The notes under the pieces are model-generated. The model was not told the origin of the DNA and searched no databases. It worked only from the letters and a program-made list of their open reading frames with translations. Source: Halalkalibacter oceani (lineage in GTDB: Bacteria; Bacillota; Bacilli; Bacillales; Bacillaceae_D). From it: a DNA stretch of 64,000 nucleotides. Within the stretch, counting starts at the first letter, position 1, and each line of letters opens with the position of its first letter. Both the position numbers and the translations under genes were made by a program. The stretch is from NCBI RefSeq assembly GCF_023715605.1, contig NZ_JAMBOL010000001.1, positions 452,605 to 516,604 of the forward strand. The letters are read 5' to 3'. Positions 53,590-62,466 of this stretch are shown piece by piece.

Positions 53590-53766
53590 ATGGATATAAC
53601 TATAGGGCCGGCCATTTATCAGCTGGTCAATTTGCTTATTTTTGTCCTGATTATCGCCGCCATCATCTCGTTTTTTGGTAACCGCAAAAGACAAGTGGAG
53701 CAGCTCGTTGAAATTAATAAAAAACTTGACCGGCTTCTTGCTGAAAAAGAAACCGATCAAAGATAA
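53590..53766 (+). CDS. Small membrane protein with coiled-coil tail (DUF4083-like)
   Basis: This 58-residue product starts MDITIGPAIYQLVNLLIFV, has one membrane helix (about residues 8-29), and ends in a charged helix EINKKLDRLLAEKE. This build resembles the DUF4083 family of small Bacillus proteins. AAGAGGTG lies before the ATG, and a promoter is visible. Divergent from msrA and convergent with the ger operon. Confidence 0.75.
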   Translation: MDITIGPAIYQLVNLLIFVLIIAAIISFFGNRKRQVEQLVEINKKLDRLLAEKETDQR

Positions 53767-53825
53767 GGCTAGAAGTAGCCGGGAGAGCGGTAAGACAAAC
53801 TCCGGACCGGGTCTGACTTGCTTTG

Positions 53826-54902
53826 TTATTGGCGAATCCCGGTTTCTTTAATTTTGACGTTTACGGTGACATCAACCTTAGCATTTGGATAATACGCTTT
53901 CCACTCGTCAAGCTTAAAGCCGTAATTACGCGCTTTCACCCGGCTGCCGATCCCGAGCGGGTCAATGTTTTTTTCTTGAAACAGGCCGATTGTCGCCACA
54001 ATATCATTTTCCAGTTGCTGCTTTAACGTCTCGACAATTTCAGTGAGTTTTTGTTCATTAAGCTTTTCGCCGGAGTATTCATTTAATTTTCCGGTGAAAT
54101 TAATGACGATCTTGATTGCGGGCGTATTCGTATTCCGCTCAATATGATAATGGGCCTTTGAATGGATGTTGCGGAGTACGGCATACTCTCCTTCTTCGGG
54201 AAGCGAAACTTCATAGGTTCCATTTGCGAACGGTTCGAGCAGAATCTTCATCATAAACGCTTCTTTTAAGTTCAATTTACCTACATAACGGTCGCCTTGA
54301 AAGAGCGAGACCCCTTCAATTTGAATCGTGTTTCCCTTTAAGCTTAAATAAGGCAAAAATGGATCCTGCCCGTCCTCATAATACCGCTTTAAAAACAAAT
54401 GAAAATTAGATTGCGGAATGTTCTGCCGCTCAATATTCTGTTCAATTAATTCCTTAATATAAACAGCAATATCAATCTCCAAGGGGGATGACAGCTCCAG
54501 CATTTTTTTCGGAGAATCCCTGGTGATGCAGATGAAGTTCCGCATCCCGACTGCTGAATCGCGGGAAAACGAATCAAGGATCTGCATGATTCCCATTTTT
54601 TGTGCCATCTCCTCACTGAACAAAATCGAGGATATCTTCCCGCTGTGCAATGGCTTTGATGATCTTGCATTCAGCTCCAGCCGGATATCACGGCTTGTCG
54701 AGGCAACCGCGGAAATCGTCTCACTGCCAACCTGTTCCTCCATCTTATAAATCGGTACACTCGCTGTTCCTTCGACCCTATCTTCATCAATATAGTCGTA
54801 GCCGACTGAATGAATAAACTGCAGCTCATCGAGGATCAACGTCTCGACACATCCGGTTAAGAGGAGAGGCGGACAAAATAATAAAATCAATCGGAGTTTC
54901 AT
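53826..54902 (-). CDS. gerAC: Ger(x)C family spore germination lipoprotein
   Basis: This 358-residue lipoprotein starts MKLRLILLFCPPLLLTGCVE, with the lipid-accepting Cys at residue 18. Conserved segments include SVGYDYIDEDRVEGTASVP near the N terminus and a C-terminal DPLGIGSRVKARNY. It is the C subunit of a nutrient germinant receptor in the spore inner membrane. Its ATG overlaps the gerAB stop by 4 nt. An upstream ATG at 54923 is possible but less likely. Confidence 0.9.
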   Translation of the reverse strand: MKLRLILLFCPPLLLTGCVETLILDELQFIHSVGYDYIDEDRVEGTASVPIYKMEEQVGSETISAVASTSRDIRLELNARSSKPLHSGKISSILFSEEMAQKMGIMQILDSFSRDSAVGMRNFICITRDSPKKMLELSSPLEIDIAVYIKELIEQNIERQNIPQSNFHLFLKRYYEDGQDPFLPYLSLKGNTIQIEGVSLFQGDRYVGKLNLKEAFMMKILLEPFANGTYEVSLPEEGEYAVLRNIHSKAHYHIERNTNTPAIKIVINFTGKLNEYSGEKLNEQKLTEIVETLKQQLENDIVATIGLFQEKNIDPLGIGSRVKARNYGFKLDEWKAYYPNAKVDVTVNVKIKETGIRQ

Positions 54903-55984
54903 GTTTTCTTCCTTGTCCTCCATTTCATCAGAATAAACAAGACAGGTATATAGAGATAGGTCACATATCTGCCCGCAAGCGCAACCGCATTGTTTAAGCC
55001 GTCGATCCGCACGCGGGTTTCAAAGAGCAGGGAAATCGCAAAGGCAACAATCGTTACAACCGGGAGCGTGAGGCGATGGGCGATATTCAGCTGCTGTTTA
55101 AGCATGCGGCTCGCAGCCCAGATGCCAAGCGTGATATTTGGCAGAATGACGAACATCCATGTGGCGATCCCTAAATATTCAAATCGTTCAATAAAGGGAA
55201 GCTCGACGACCTTCCATGCACTCAATGTAGGAAATACAGTCGTTTTTAGCTGGTTTTCACTGTAGAAAATGAACGTTAAAATGGCGATTAATAAATAAAT
55301 AAACGTCGTAAACAGAATCGCAAAATGAGCAAACTTTTGCGACTTTTGACCGTCTTTAATAAAGGGATAAAAGACGAGCAGAATTTCCGGACCGAGATAG
55401 CTTAATGTCATCGTCATCGCAGCATCAAGCTGAACTTTTAAGGATGTATCAAATAATGGCAGCAGGTTGCGATAAGTAGCGAACTCAAACGTAGAGAATG
55501 CTGTTAAAAATAAGAATAGCGGCACGACGACACCGAGGAAGCAAACGCCGGCAACGACACGGAAGCCATGAGTGACCGCATAATAAACAACGACAAGCAG
55601 GCTGAGAGAAAGCGCCCAGGTCGGCAAATCGGGGAAAACCCACGTCTGCACGACCTCAATGTACGTTCGCAGTACAGTAATTGACAGAAACAGCAGGTAA
55701 ATCATAAAAAGAAAGCTGAGGACATGGCCGAATAGCGTGCCGAATAAAAAGCGGTTAATCTCAATGATTTGCGATTGTCTGCCATTTAGAATGCAATACA
55801 TCATCCAAATGATGAGATGATAGATCAGGCCGGTCAGAATGACGGCGATCCACGCCCGAAAACCCGCCGCGTCGGCAATGTAGCGGGCGAATCCGAGGAT
55901 GCCGACCCCGATTTGCATCGAATGAATCAAATAAAACACCAAAAAAGGCGAGATAAGCAAGGATTGTTTGGCGTGTTCAGTCAT
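54899..55984 (-). CDS. gerAB: GerAB-type germinant receptor permease subunit
   Basis: This 361-residue protein has ten predicted spans and resembles amino acid/polyamine transporters, as GerAB does. MTEHAKQSLLISPFLVFYLIHSMQIGVGILGFARYIADAAG is the typical start. The ATG at 55984 follows AAAGGAA. It binds germinant in related receptors; which nutrient cannot be read. 62 nt separate it from gerAA, and its stop overlaps gerAC. Confidence 0.92.
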   Translation of the reverse strand: MTEHAKQSLLISPFLVFYLIHSMQIGVGILGFARYIADAAGFRAWIAVILTGLIYHLIIWMMYCILNGRQSQIIEINRFLFGTLFGHVLSFLFMIYLLFLSITVLRTYIEVVQTWVFPDLPTWALSLSLLVVVYYAVTHGFRVVAGVCFLGVVVPLFLFLTAFSTFEFATYRNLLPLFDTSLKVQLDAAMTMTLSYLGPEILLVFYPFIKDGQKSQKFAHFAILFTTFIYLLIAILTFIFYSENQLKTTVFPTLSAWKVVELPFIERFEYLGIATWMFVILPNITLGIWAASRMLKQQLNIAHRLTLPVVTIVAFAISLLFETRVRIDGLNNAVALAGRYVTYLYIPVLFILMKWRTRKKT

Positions 55985-56046
55985 TTCCTTTCCCCCTTTT
56001 TTCTGCAAGTCAGCATGATCGCAGCTCACGGCAGTCCTTTTTTAAT

Positions 56047-57561
56047 TTACAGCCCTTCATCGATATCCTTTTTCTTTTTCGCTTTTTTTGCATTAAAGCG
56101 TTTCGACTTTTTCGTTTGTAGTTGTTGCGGCCGTTCTGATTGAAAATTGAACGGCAGGCGATAGAAGGCATCCTTGAAATCAGCGAGCCTTGGTGGATAA
56201 AGCGGCGCTAAATAAGGACGGCCGAGCGAAGATAAAGTGAGCAAATGGATTAACAAAAAGCAGAACAGTACCGATAGGGCAATTAATCCCCAAAGCTGGG
56301 CGGCGATAATGAACGGGAATCGGAGGAGACGGATCGTATTACCCATCCGGTAGACGGGAGTCGTAAAGGAGGCCAGCGCGGCCAGGGCGACAATAATTAA
56401 CAGGATGTTACTTGTCAGTCCGGCTTCGACTGCCGCCGTCCCGATCACGATCCCGCCTACGATACCGATTGTTTGCCCGACCTTTGTCGGAAGCCGGGCT
56501 CCCGCCTCGCGCAGCAGCTCAATCGTTACTTCAAGAAAGAGTGCCTCTAAAATCGGCGGAAACGGAATCGCGCTTCGTGAAAGAATAATTGTCGCCAGCA
56601 AATCCTGTGGAACGATTTCGGCATGATAAGTAAGCACAGATACATAAAGCGGAGTCGCGAAAATTGAGAACCATACGGAAAACAAACGAATCGACCGTAA
56701 GACGCTTGCGATATGCCAGGACATAAAGTAATCCTCAAAAGCAGCGAAAAACTCGATCAGTGTCGTTGGACCGGTGATCGCCTGCGGAGAGCCGTCAACG
56801 AGGACGATTACTTTCCCTTCCGAAAGAGCGGCGGCCACCCGGTCAGGACGTTCTGTATCAATAAATTGGGGAAAGGGGCTTGCTGAGTTGTCCTCAATCA
56901 TCTGATTGATGAAGGAGCTGTCGATCACCTGATCGAACTGAATGTCACTGACCCGCTGAATCATCGTCCTTACATTTTCTTCGTTGGCAATGGATTCAAT
57001 ATAAAGAACGCACACTCTTGATCTTGATAGATTCCCGATGATAAATTCAGTTGTCCGTAATTCCGGCACGGGAATTCGTTTCCGTACTAAAAAAATGTTG
57101 ACATCAAGTGATTCAACAAAGGATTCCTTCGGCCCGACAACGCTGAATTCAACTTCCGGAATCGAGATGTCCCGCTTTGTATCGGTCGGAATTGGAATGA
57201 GCAAACAGAGCGGATCACATTCCTCAAACTGAAGACAGACATGTCCTCTCATTAACGCGTCGCTGACCTGCTTGGCATCCGATGACAGCTGCAGCGTGCC
57301 TAATGTCACAAATGTTTTGATTTCTTCCAATGTGGAAAACGGGTTGCTCTGCAGTTTTTTGATTAATTCTTCGTGTAAGGAATCCTTATCAACTAACGTA
57401 TGGTAAAATGACAGCCACACGGAACGTGATGGTGTGAGCAATTGGTAATGGGAAAAGTCACTGGAAGAGATAGCTTGTTGAATGATCGTTGTAATCGGCT
57501 CTTCGGGATCCGTCTGCTTTGTCGGAATCGCCAACCGTTTTTTTAGAGTGAACCAAGACAC
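56047..57561 (-). CDS. gerAA: GerAA-type germinant receptor subunit
   Basis: This 504-residue spore membrane protein has a large N-terminal soluble part (to about 275), with VIVLVDGSPQAITGPTTLIEFF near its end. Five spans follow, with FPPILEALFLEVTIELLREAGARLPTKVGQTIGIVGG. A very basic tail (KKSKRFNAKKAKKKK) closes it. The GTG at 57561 follows GGGAGGGAG. First of the gerAA-AB-AC operon; a weak forespore-type promoter (CATAATA -10) lies upstream. Confidence 0.93.
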   Translation of the reverse strand: MSWFTLKKRLAIPTKQTDPEEPITTIIQQAISSSDFSHYQLLTPSRSVWLSFYHTLVDKDSLHEELIKKLQSNPFSTLEEIKTFVTLGTLQLSSDAKQVSDALMRGHVCLQFEECDPLCLLIPIPTDTKRDISIPEVEFSVVGPKESFVESLDVNIFLVRKRIPVPELRTTEFIIGNLSRSRVCVLYIESIANEENVRTMIQRVSDIQFDQVIDSSFINQMIEDNSASPFPQFIDTERPDRVAAALSEGKVIVLVDGSPQAITGPTTLIEFFAAFEDYFMSWHIASVLRSIRLFSVWFSIFATPLYVSVLTYHAEIVPQDLLATIILSRSAIPFPPILEALFLEVTIELLREAGARLPTKVGQTIGIVGGIVIGTAAVEAGLTSNILLIIVALAALASFTTPVYRMGNTIRLLRFPFIIAAQLWGLIALSVLFCFLLIHLLTLSSLGRPYLAPLYPPRLADFKDAFYRLPFNFQSERPQQLQTKKSKRFNAKKAKKKKDIDEGL

Positions 57562-57653
57562 GAAATCTCCCTCCCGATACTTAACCTGCTAGTATTATGA
57601 GTTCGAAGCTGGAAACTATGTATGAAACGAAAACCACAGCATGCGGTGAAGGA

Positions 57654-58124
57654 TCATGACTGTGGCTTCACGAGTGTCAAGACGATCAAACGTATCCCTA
57701 ATCCAATGAGGAAACCGGTCAAATGAAAGAGGATCGGCGACCATATGACCCCAAGCAAAAAGCCGACAATTTTAAAATGATGAGAATAAATCACCCCGAT
57801 GGTTCCACAATAGGCGGACACCGCAAAGGGAATGGCGGCATAGCGCATTCTCTCTCCCGGGGCATCACGGTAAGCATCGTACATCGAGAATAAATATAAA
57901 CAGGGGTAAAACATAATCCACTGATAATTAACGGTGTCATTAGCCGCCTGGCCTTGCCCGTAAAAACTGGGAATAATCGCTGCATTCAATCTCGCCTGAA
58001 CGTTAACGGCAAATTCAAGAGTGACAAAAATAAATCCTTTGACGTATTTCTTATTTAAAAGCTGGCCGAAGCCAGGAAAAGCAATACTCCATAAAATCGC
58101 TTCCACTTTGCGTTCGTTTTCCAT
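57654..58124 (-). CDS. Hypothetical membrane protein, 156 aa
   Basis: Four hydrophobic spans. The start MENERKVEAILWSIAFPGFGQLLNKKYVKGFIFV has the P-G-x-G-Q pattern seen in TM2-like small membrane proteins. Its role is unknown. It starts 3 nt after the DUF3231 gene stop, with a weak ribosome site, so translation is probably coupled. It stands upstream of gerAA in the same direction, 92 nt apart. Confidence 0.78.
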   Translation of the reverse strand: MENERKVEAILWSIAFPGFGQLLNKKYVKGFIFVTLEFAVNVQARLNAAIIPSFYGQGQAANDTVNYQWIMFYPCLYLFSMYDAYRDAPGERMRYAAIPFAVSAYCGTIGVIYSHHFKIVGFLLGVIWSPILFHLTGFLIGLGIRLIVLTLVKPQS

Positions 58125-58127
58125 AGG

Positions 58128-59126
58128 CTAACGTTTCGCAAATCGGTTCCGATCAGGACCAACCGGCGGCTGCTCGTACCAATTTCGCTTTATCATCAAT
58201 TTGGTGCCCTCTTGAGCAAATTTCATAACTTCCGCAGCGAGTCTTGTATAAGCGGCGATCGTCTCTTTCTGCGCCTCACTACTAATGGCAAGACCATAGT
58301 TGGAAATACTTGTCGCACTTAAGTATAAAATATGAGTCATCATCAGCTTGTCGGTAAATGGCGGCTTCGTAGAAGAGGTTGCTTCACAATCCCATGTTTC
58401 CGGAGTTGGCAAATGATGATCGTCCAAAAAGGCGCGAAAGATTTTCAAATGTTTTTCGGCGATGTCGCGTCCTTTAATAAAATAGTCGCGGACTTCTGTA
58501 TCCTGGGCGACTTGACTGAAGCCGATCAGGAGTGAGCGTCCGAGCACATTGTTTTGAATATTGCTAAAAAAATTAGAAATCTCCAACGCCGTCAATGGGC
58601 GTTTATCATTCGTCCAACGATCGACAAGAGTATCTTTTTGCACATAGGAAATCGAGGCTGGTGGCTCGATGGCAGGAGGACGAATCAGCTCACCGGTTTC
58701 AGCCATCGCTTTCACCACTTGATCATGCAATTCGATACCTTTGTTCAAAGCCTGGTGCATCAGCTGGCGAATGTCCTGGCGATAAGCGTTGCTTAAAGCT
58801 AAAGAATAGGTTTGCATCGAAAATTTGGCGATGTTGTTCAAATAAAACAAATAAAATTGGTCGGAGTATAATTTGGAAGTATGGTCATGCAGCTCCGCCT
58901 GCAAGCTTTCGGAAACGGGTAAGCCTTCTGCTTCATAGAGCTGGTTAAGCTCTGACAGTTGATGATCGCAATTGCTTTTCGCCGCCTGAAGCAACTGTTC
59001 GATTACCGGATTTTCCACATGCTGCAAAAATTGACTGAGCATGGTGCTGGTCAAATCATTACTGTGACGATCATTCCATAGCAGGCTTATTTCTGAAGAA
59101 GTCAGTTTTACATTAGTTGTCGTCAT
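58128..59126 (-). CDS. DUF3231 family protein, two tandem domains
   Basis: This 332-residue soluble helical protein contains two copies of a domain of about 160 residues. Each carries a pattern like T-x-x-E-I-S-x-L-W/F and E-L-H-D-x-x-V / A-E-K-H-L-K-I with His/Glu in helices. DUF3231 is a ferritin-like family found mainly in Bacillus; function unknown. GGAGG lies 7 nt before ATG 59126, and a GTG at 59129 is adjacent. Confidence 0.82.
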   Translation of the reverse strand: MTTTNVKLTSSEISLLWNDRHSNDLTSTMLSQFLQHVENPVIEQLLQAAKSNCDHQLSELNQLYEAEGLPVSESLQAELHDHTSKLYSDQFYLFYLNNIAKFSMQTYSLALSNAYRQDIRQLMHQALNKGIELHDQVVKAMAETGELIRPPAIEPPASISYVQKDTLVDRWTNDKRPLTALEISNFFSNIQNNVLGRSLLIGFSQVAQDTEVRDYFIKGRDIAEKHLKIFRAFLDDHHLPTPETWDCEATSSTKPPFTDKLMMTHILYLSATSISNYGLAISSEAQKETIAAYTRLAAEVMKFAQEGTKLMIKRNWYEQPPVGPDRNRFAKR

Positions 59127-59263
59127 CACTCTTCCTCCGTCATCGTAATAGAAGTTCCATATCGATAGTGTGCGTGAACATTCCTTTTCTAAAACAGTAA
59201 AATACAGGAAGAATCATTTTTTTATTGAATCACAGCGCCGACGCATTCTTATTTTTTACAAGA

Positions 59264-59309
59264 AAGAGCCGCATCCGGGGTCTGGTTTCCCAAACCGGAT
59301 GCGGCTCTT
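59264..59309. terminator. Terminator hairpin below yvrJ
   Basis: AAGAGCCGCATCCGG (59264-59278) is a perfect 15-bp complement of CCGGATGCGGCTCTT (59295-59309). T runs are weak. It lies 8 nt after the yvrJ stop on the minus strand. Confidence 0.65.
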
Positions 59310-59316
59310 CCAACGT

Positions 59317-59469
59317 TCAGTCTGATAGGTTGAGCTTGCTCGGCAGCTGTTCGACTGCTACTGTGACATTATCGAGCTTCTTCTCTAAACGATGAAGCAA
59401 ATAAAATGTGACCACAACAGGAAAGCCATATTCAGCGAGCAGTGGAATCCATAGATCGACGGGCGTCAT
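59317..59469 (-). CDS. yvrJ: YvrJ family protein
   Basis: This 50-residue protein reads MTPVDLWIPLLAEYGFPVVV then TFYLLHRLEKKLDNV. It has one hydrophobic segment with the YvrJ motif GFP-VV-xx-LLHR-EKKLD. Function unknown. Its ATG overlaps the DUF2922 stop by 4 nt, so translation is coupled. It was too short for a length-filtered gene search. Confidence 0.82.
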   Translation of the reverse strand: MTPVDLWIPLLAEYGFPVVVTFYLLHRLEKKLDNVTVAVEQLPSKLNLSD

Positions 59470-59696
59470 AGCGGAAGCTCAATGTCCTCGACATTGCGTT
59501 CCACGAGGCGGGCGCCGCGGATGGCGACGACATCTCCTCCGCTTGAGAATAAGACATTTCCTTCGACAATCGCTGTCATGGCCTCAATAATGGCGTCAGA
59601 ATCCACCGGTTCAAGCGGATTATCAAGCGAGATGGTCACCTGGCGTCCTGTTTCGTTTTCAAACAAAAGTTCAAGTTGCTTGCTCACTTGTTTCAC
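59466..59696 (-). CDS. DUF2922 family protein
   Basis: This 76-residue protein has KQLELLFENETGRQVTISLDNPLEPVDSDAIIEAM and ends RLVERNVEDIELPL, as DUF2922 members do. Function unknown. A ribosome-like AGGAGTG lies before the ATG at 59696. It is the middle gene of a DUF1659-DUF2922-yvrJ cluster, a recurrent trio in Bacillus. Confidence 0.85.
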   Translation of the reverse strand: MKQVSKQLELLFENETGRQVTISLDNPLEPVDSDAIIEAMTAIVEGNVLFSSGGDVVAIRGARLVERNVEDIELPL

Positions 59697-59728
59697 TCCT
59701 TTTTTTGATTAGTCTTTGTCAGTGGGTC

Positions 59729-59938
59729 TTACATAAGGGAATAATGATTCGTTCGTGTTGCTTCGGCGAGCGGGTATGCCTGCAAAGAGACGAGGGCCTC
59801 GGCAAGCGCAATCAGCTCTTGATCCGTAGCATCTCCTTTGACATTGGCCAGCGCTTTTCGGCGAATGATGTTCTCGCCATTCTCGTTCACCCCGACAATA
59901 AATGTTAACGTGAGACGGGATTCCTGCTCATTGTTCAT
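59729..59938 (-). CDS. DUF1659 family protein
   Basis: This 69-residue protein has LTLTFIVGVNENGENIIRRKALANVKGDATDQELIALAEALVSLQ, the DUF1659 pattern. Function unknown. A perfect AAGGAGGTGATC lies just before ATG 59938, so translation should be strong. First gene of the trio. The earlier in-frame ATG lacks a ribosome site. Confidence 0.87.
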   Translation of the reverse strand: MNNEQESRLTLTFIVGVNENGENIIRRKALANVKGDATDQELIALAEALVSLQAYPLAEATRTNHYSLM

Positions 59939-60036
59939 ATGATCACCTCCTTCGTTATATAAATAGAAGCAGTGAAGCATAATAGGTGGGACAAGTCAGC
60001 ATGGGGAGGAAAAAAGAATCATCCTGCAAGAAAAAG

Positions 60037-60063
60037 GTTTCAATCCGAGGTAAAAGAGGGTAA
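60037..60063 (+). promoter_or_regulatory. Possible SigB promoter of the BCCT gene
   Basis: GTTTCA (60037-60042), 15 bp, GGGTAA (60058-60063) resembles the SigB consensus GTTTAA-N12-15-GGGWAW. An osmolyte carrier is a plausible SigB target. The match is imperfect. Confidence 0.35.
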
Positions 60064-60116
60064 ACTAAACTGTCTAAAAAGCTGTCAGCTAGGATGGAGA
60101 GAAGGGAAGAAAAAGA

Positions 60117-61832
60117 ATGATTGAAATGGAAGAAAAAGACAGAAATCGTCCTGGAAGTGTGCTGATTATTTCCGCCATCATTGTAGGATTATTTGTTCTA
60201 TGGGGGGCACTTTCACCAGGTTCATTAGAGCGTGCAGCAGAAGTCGGACTAGGCTGGATGATTGAAACATTTGGCTGGTTTTATATGCTGTCCACTGCTT
60301 TTTTTGTGTTGTTTGTCCTTGTAATTGCCATTAGCCCATTCGGTAAATTGAGGCTTGGGAAGCAGCATGAGCGGCCGGAGTATACATGGTATTCGTGGAT
60401 CGGGATGCTGTTTGCGGCCGGAATTGGTGTCGGATTTGTTTTTTGGGGGGTAGCTGAACCGGTATTGTATTACCATGATGCACCTGTAGGCTATACACCG
60501 GAAACCCCGGCTGCCGCTGTGGCTGGACTGAGATATGCGGTTTATCATTGGGCGCTTCATCCGTGGGCGATCTTTTCGATTGTCGGTTTAACGCTTGCCT
60601 ATGTGCAATTTCGCAAGGATCAGCCTGCGTTGATCAGCTCCGCCTTTTATCCGTTAATCGGAGACCGGATTCACGGCTGGGGCGGCCGGGCAATTGACAT
60701 TCTCGCCGTTATTGCAACATGTACCGGGGTTGCGACAACGTTCGGGTTAAGTGCTCTTCAGATTACCGGCGGGCTCTCTTATATTTCACCGATTCCGAAC
60801 TCTGTTTTCACCCAGATTACGATCATCATTATTGTCACGTTTCTGTTTATGTTTTCTGCAGCAAAGGGTGTTGATAAAGGAATCAAGGTGTTAAGTAATA
60901 TTAACCTTGCTGTTGCGGCTGTGTTGCTCGTCTTTGTCATCGCAGTCGGTCCAACACTGTTTATTGCAGAAAGCTTTGTGACGACACTCGGGGGCTATAT
61001 TACGAATGTGGCGGCGATGAGTTTGACGATGACGCCGTTTACGGAAAGTGCGTGGCTTGGTACGAATACGATTTTCTTTTGGGCATGGCATATTGCCTGG
61101 GCGCCGTTTATGGGGCTGTTTATTGCCAGAATTTCGCGAGGGCGGACGATTCGTGAATTTATGGCGGGCGTGCTTCTCGTCCCTTCGTTGCTTGCATTAA
61201 TTTGGTTTACGACCTTTGGAGGCACCGCGCTTAATCTGGAAATTGCCGGAGCAGCTCCCATTGGCGAGCTGGTGATGGGAAATGTCGAGCTCGCCTTGTT
61301 CGCCACGCTCGGGGAATTGCCTTTAAGCTCGATAACGAGTATTATCGCCGTTATTCTCATTTTAATCTTTTTTATTACGTCAGCCGACTCAGCTTCCTAC
61401 GTCCTTGGAGCGATGACGTCACACGGCAGTCTTCATCCGAGCTTATTTGTTAAGATGTTGTGGGGCTTTTTGATTGCCGGTACGGCAAGCGTCCTGTTGG
61501 TTAGCGGAGGCGGGGGACTCAGTGCCCTGCAAACGGCTTCGATCATTGCCGCGTTGCCTTTTGCGGCGATCATGATCGGAATGATCATTTCCATTCTCGT
61601 CATGTTTAGCAGCGATTATCAGAAAGAAGGCAAACGAACACGCAAAAAGCGGATCAGGCAGTTAAAGGAAGAAATACGCGACGAATTTTATGATGATATG
61701 AAGGAAGAAGTATACGAAGAAATGAAGGAAGAAGTTTATGAGGAACTGAAGGATGAAATGAAAGAAGAAATGTATGAGGAACTGAAGGAAGACCTCTATG
61801 ACGAATTAAATTCTGATAAGGATAAAAAATAA
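60117..61832 (+). CDS. BCCT family glycine betaine/choline-type transporter
   Basis: This 571-residue carrier has 12 predicted spans. GIGVGFVFWGVAEP and the hallmark WAWHIAWAPFMGLFIARISRGRTIREF are present, with the betaine-box tryptophans. Sodium-coupled uptake of glycine betaine for osmoprotection is the likely role (OpuD-like). The C-terminal tail (about residues 507-571) has acidic octads of the form EVYEEMKE. In BetP the tail senses osmotic state. GGAGAGAAGGG precedes ATG 60117; an ATG at 60126 is an alternative. Confidence 0.9.
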   Translation: MIEMEEKDRNRPGSVLIISAIIVGLFVLWGALSPGSLERAAEVGLGWMIETFGWFYMLSTAFFVLFVLVIAISPFGKLRLGKQHERPEYTWYSWIGMLFAAGIGVGFVFWGVAEPVLYYHDAPVGYTPETPAAAVAGLRYAVYHWALHPWAIFSIVGLTLAYVQFRKDQPALISSAFYPLIGDRIHGWGGRAIDILAVIATCTGVATTFGLSALQITGGLSYISPIPNSVFTQITIIIIVTFLFMFSAAKGVDKGIKVLSNINLAVAAVLLVFVIAVGPTLFIAESFVTTLGGYITNVAAMSLTMTPFTESAWLGTNTIFFWAWHIAWAPFMGLFIARISRGRTIREFMAGVLLVPSLLALIWFTTFGGTALNLEIAGAAPIGELVMGNVELALFATLGELPLSSITSIIAVILILIFFITSADSASYVLGAMTSHGSLHPSLFVKMLWGFLIAGTASVLLVSGGGGLSALQTASIIAALPFAAIMIGMIISILVMFSSDYQKEGKRTRKKRIRQLKEEIRDEFYDDMKEEVYEEMKEEVYEELKDEMKEEMYEELKEDLYDELNSDKDKK

Positions 61833-61879
61833 GCATTGTAGAAATGTGGAGCGTAGCAAGTAGCAAAGACAACACTTAA

Positions 61880-61952
61880 CACAATCCCGCGCCGGTTACG
61901 CTCATTGCTTAGAGGCTGGTCAAAAGGTAAAAAAAACCTTTCGACCAGCCTC
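61880..61952 (+). repeat. Dispersed repeat right end (copy E) with terminator
   Basis: GCGCCGGTTACGCTCATTGC then TTAGAG matches the right arm of the full copies. GAGGCTGGTCAAAAGGT (61912-61928) pairs with ACCTTTCGACCAGCCTC (61936-61952). The left arm is absent. It ends the BCCT gene. Confidence 0.7.
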
Positions 61953-62054
61953 TTCTAATTTTTTTGTCTTGCCTAACACCTTTGTGGTGCTTGTTTCATA
62001 TTGTAGTAATGCCATTTACGAAAAACGAATCAAAGAAGGAAAGGGTGTTGGAAA

Positions 62055-62372
62055 GTGGCAGATCAATATCAGAAGCAGTTAATGGAGATCGTCGTCAATA
62101 AAGTATTAAAAAAGTATAATGTTACCTCTTCGGTGGAGTTAACGTCAGCTGAGCGTAACAAAGTGAAGGAAATCGTTGAAAAAATGCAAGCGGACGTCGA
62201 ACACTTTTTGGCTAATCAAAACGTGCAAATCAGCGATAAAGATTTTCACGAAGCACCGTCGCAAGAGCAGCCACAGCCTGGTCAAAGCGGGGGTGCGAAG
62301 CCTGGCAGAACGTTTGTTCAAAGTCCAAACAACGTGCACAATGTCAAAACGTTTATTAATAAAAAGAGATAA
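62055..62372 (+). CDS. cotW: CotW-like spore coat protein
   Basis: This 105-residue protein has a helical N-terminal half (QLMEIVVNKVLKKYNVTSS...SAERNKVKEIVEKMQADVEHFLANQ) and a disordered Pro/Gln/Gly tail. It resembles B. subtilis CotW in length (105) and helix pattern, and lies just before cotX as in the cotVWXYZ cluster. The GTG start follows AAAGGGTG. Identity to CotW is moderate; a role in the spore crust is inferred from cotX. Confidence 0.65.
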   Translation: MADQYQKQLMEIVVNKVLKKYNVTSSVELTSAERNKVKEIVEKMQADVEHFLANQNVQISDKDFHEAPSQEQPQPGQSGGAKPGRTFVQSPNNVHNVKTFINKKR

Positions 62373-62466
62373 TGAAAAAAATGGATGATAAGCCATCGGT
62401 CGAGTGACCAAGCACTTGCGAACAATTTGCATACAGTGAAGTAGAACGGAAGGGAGGAAAAATTCA

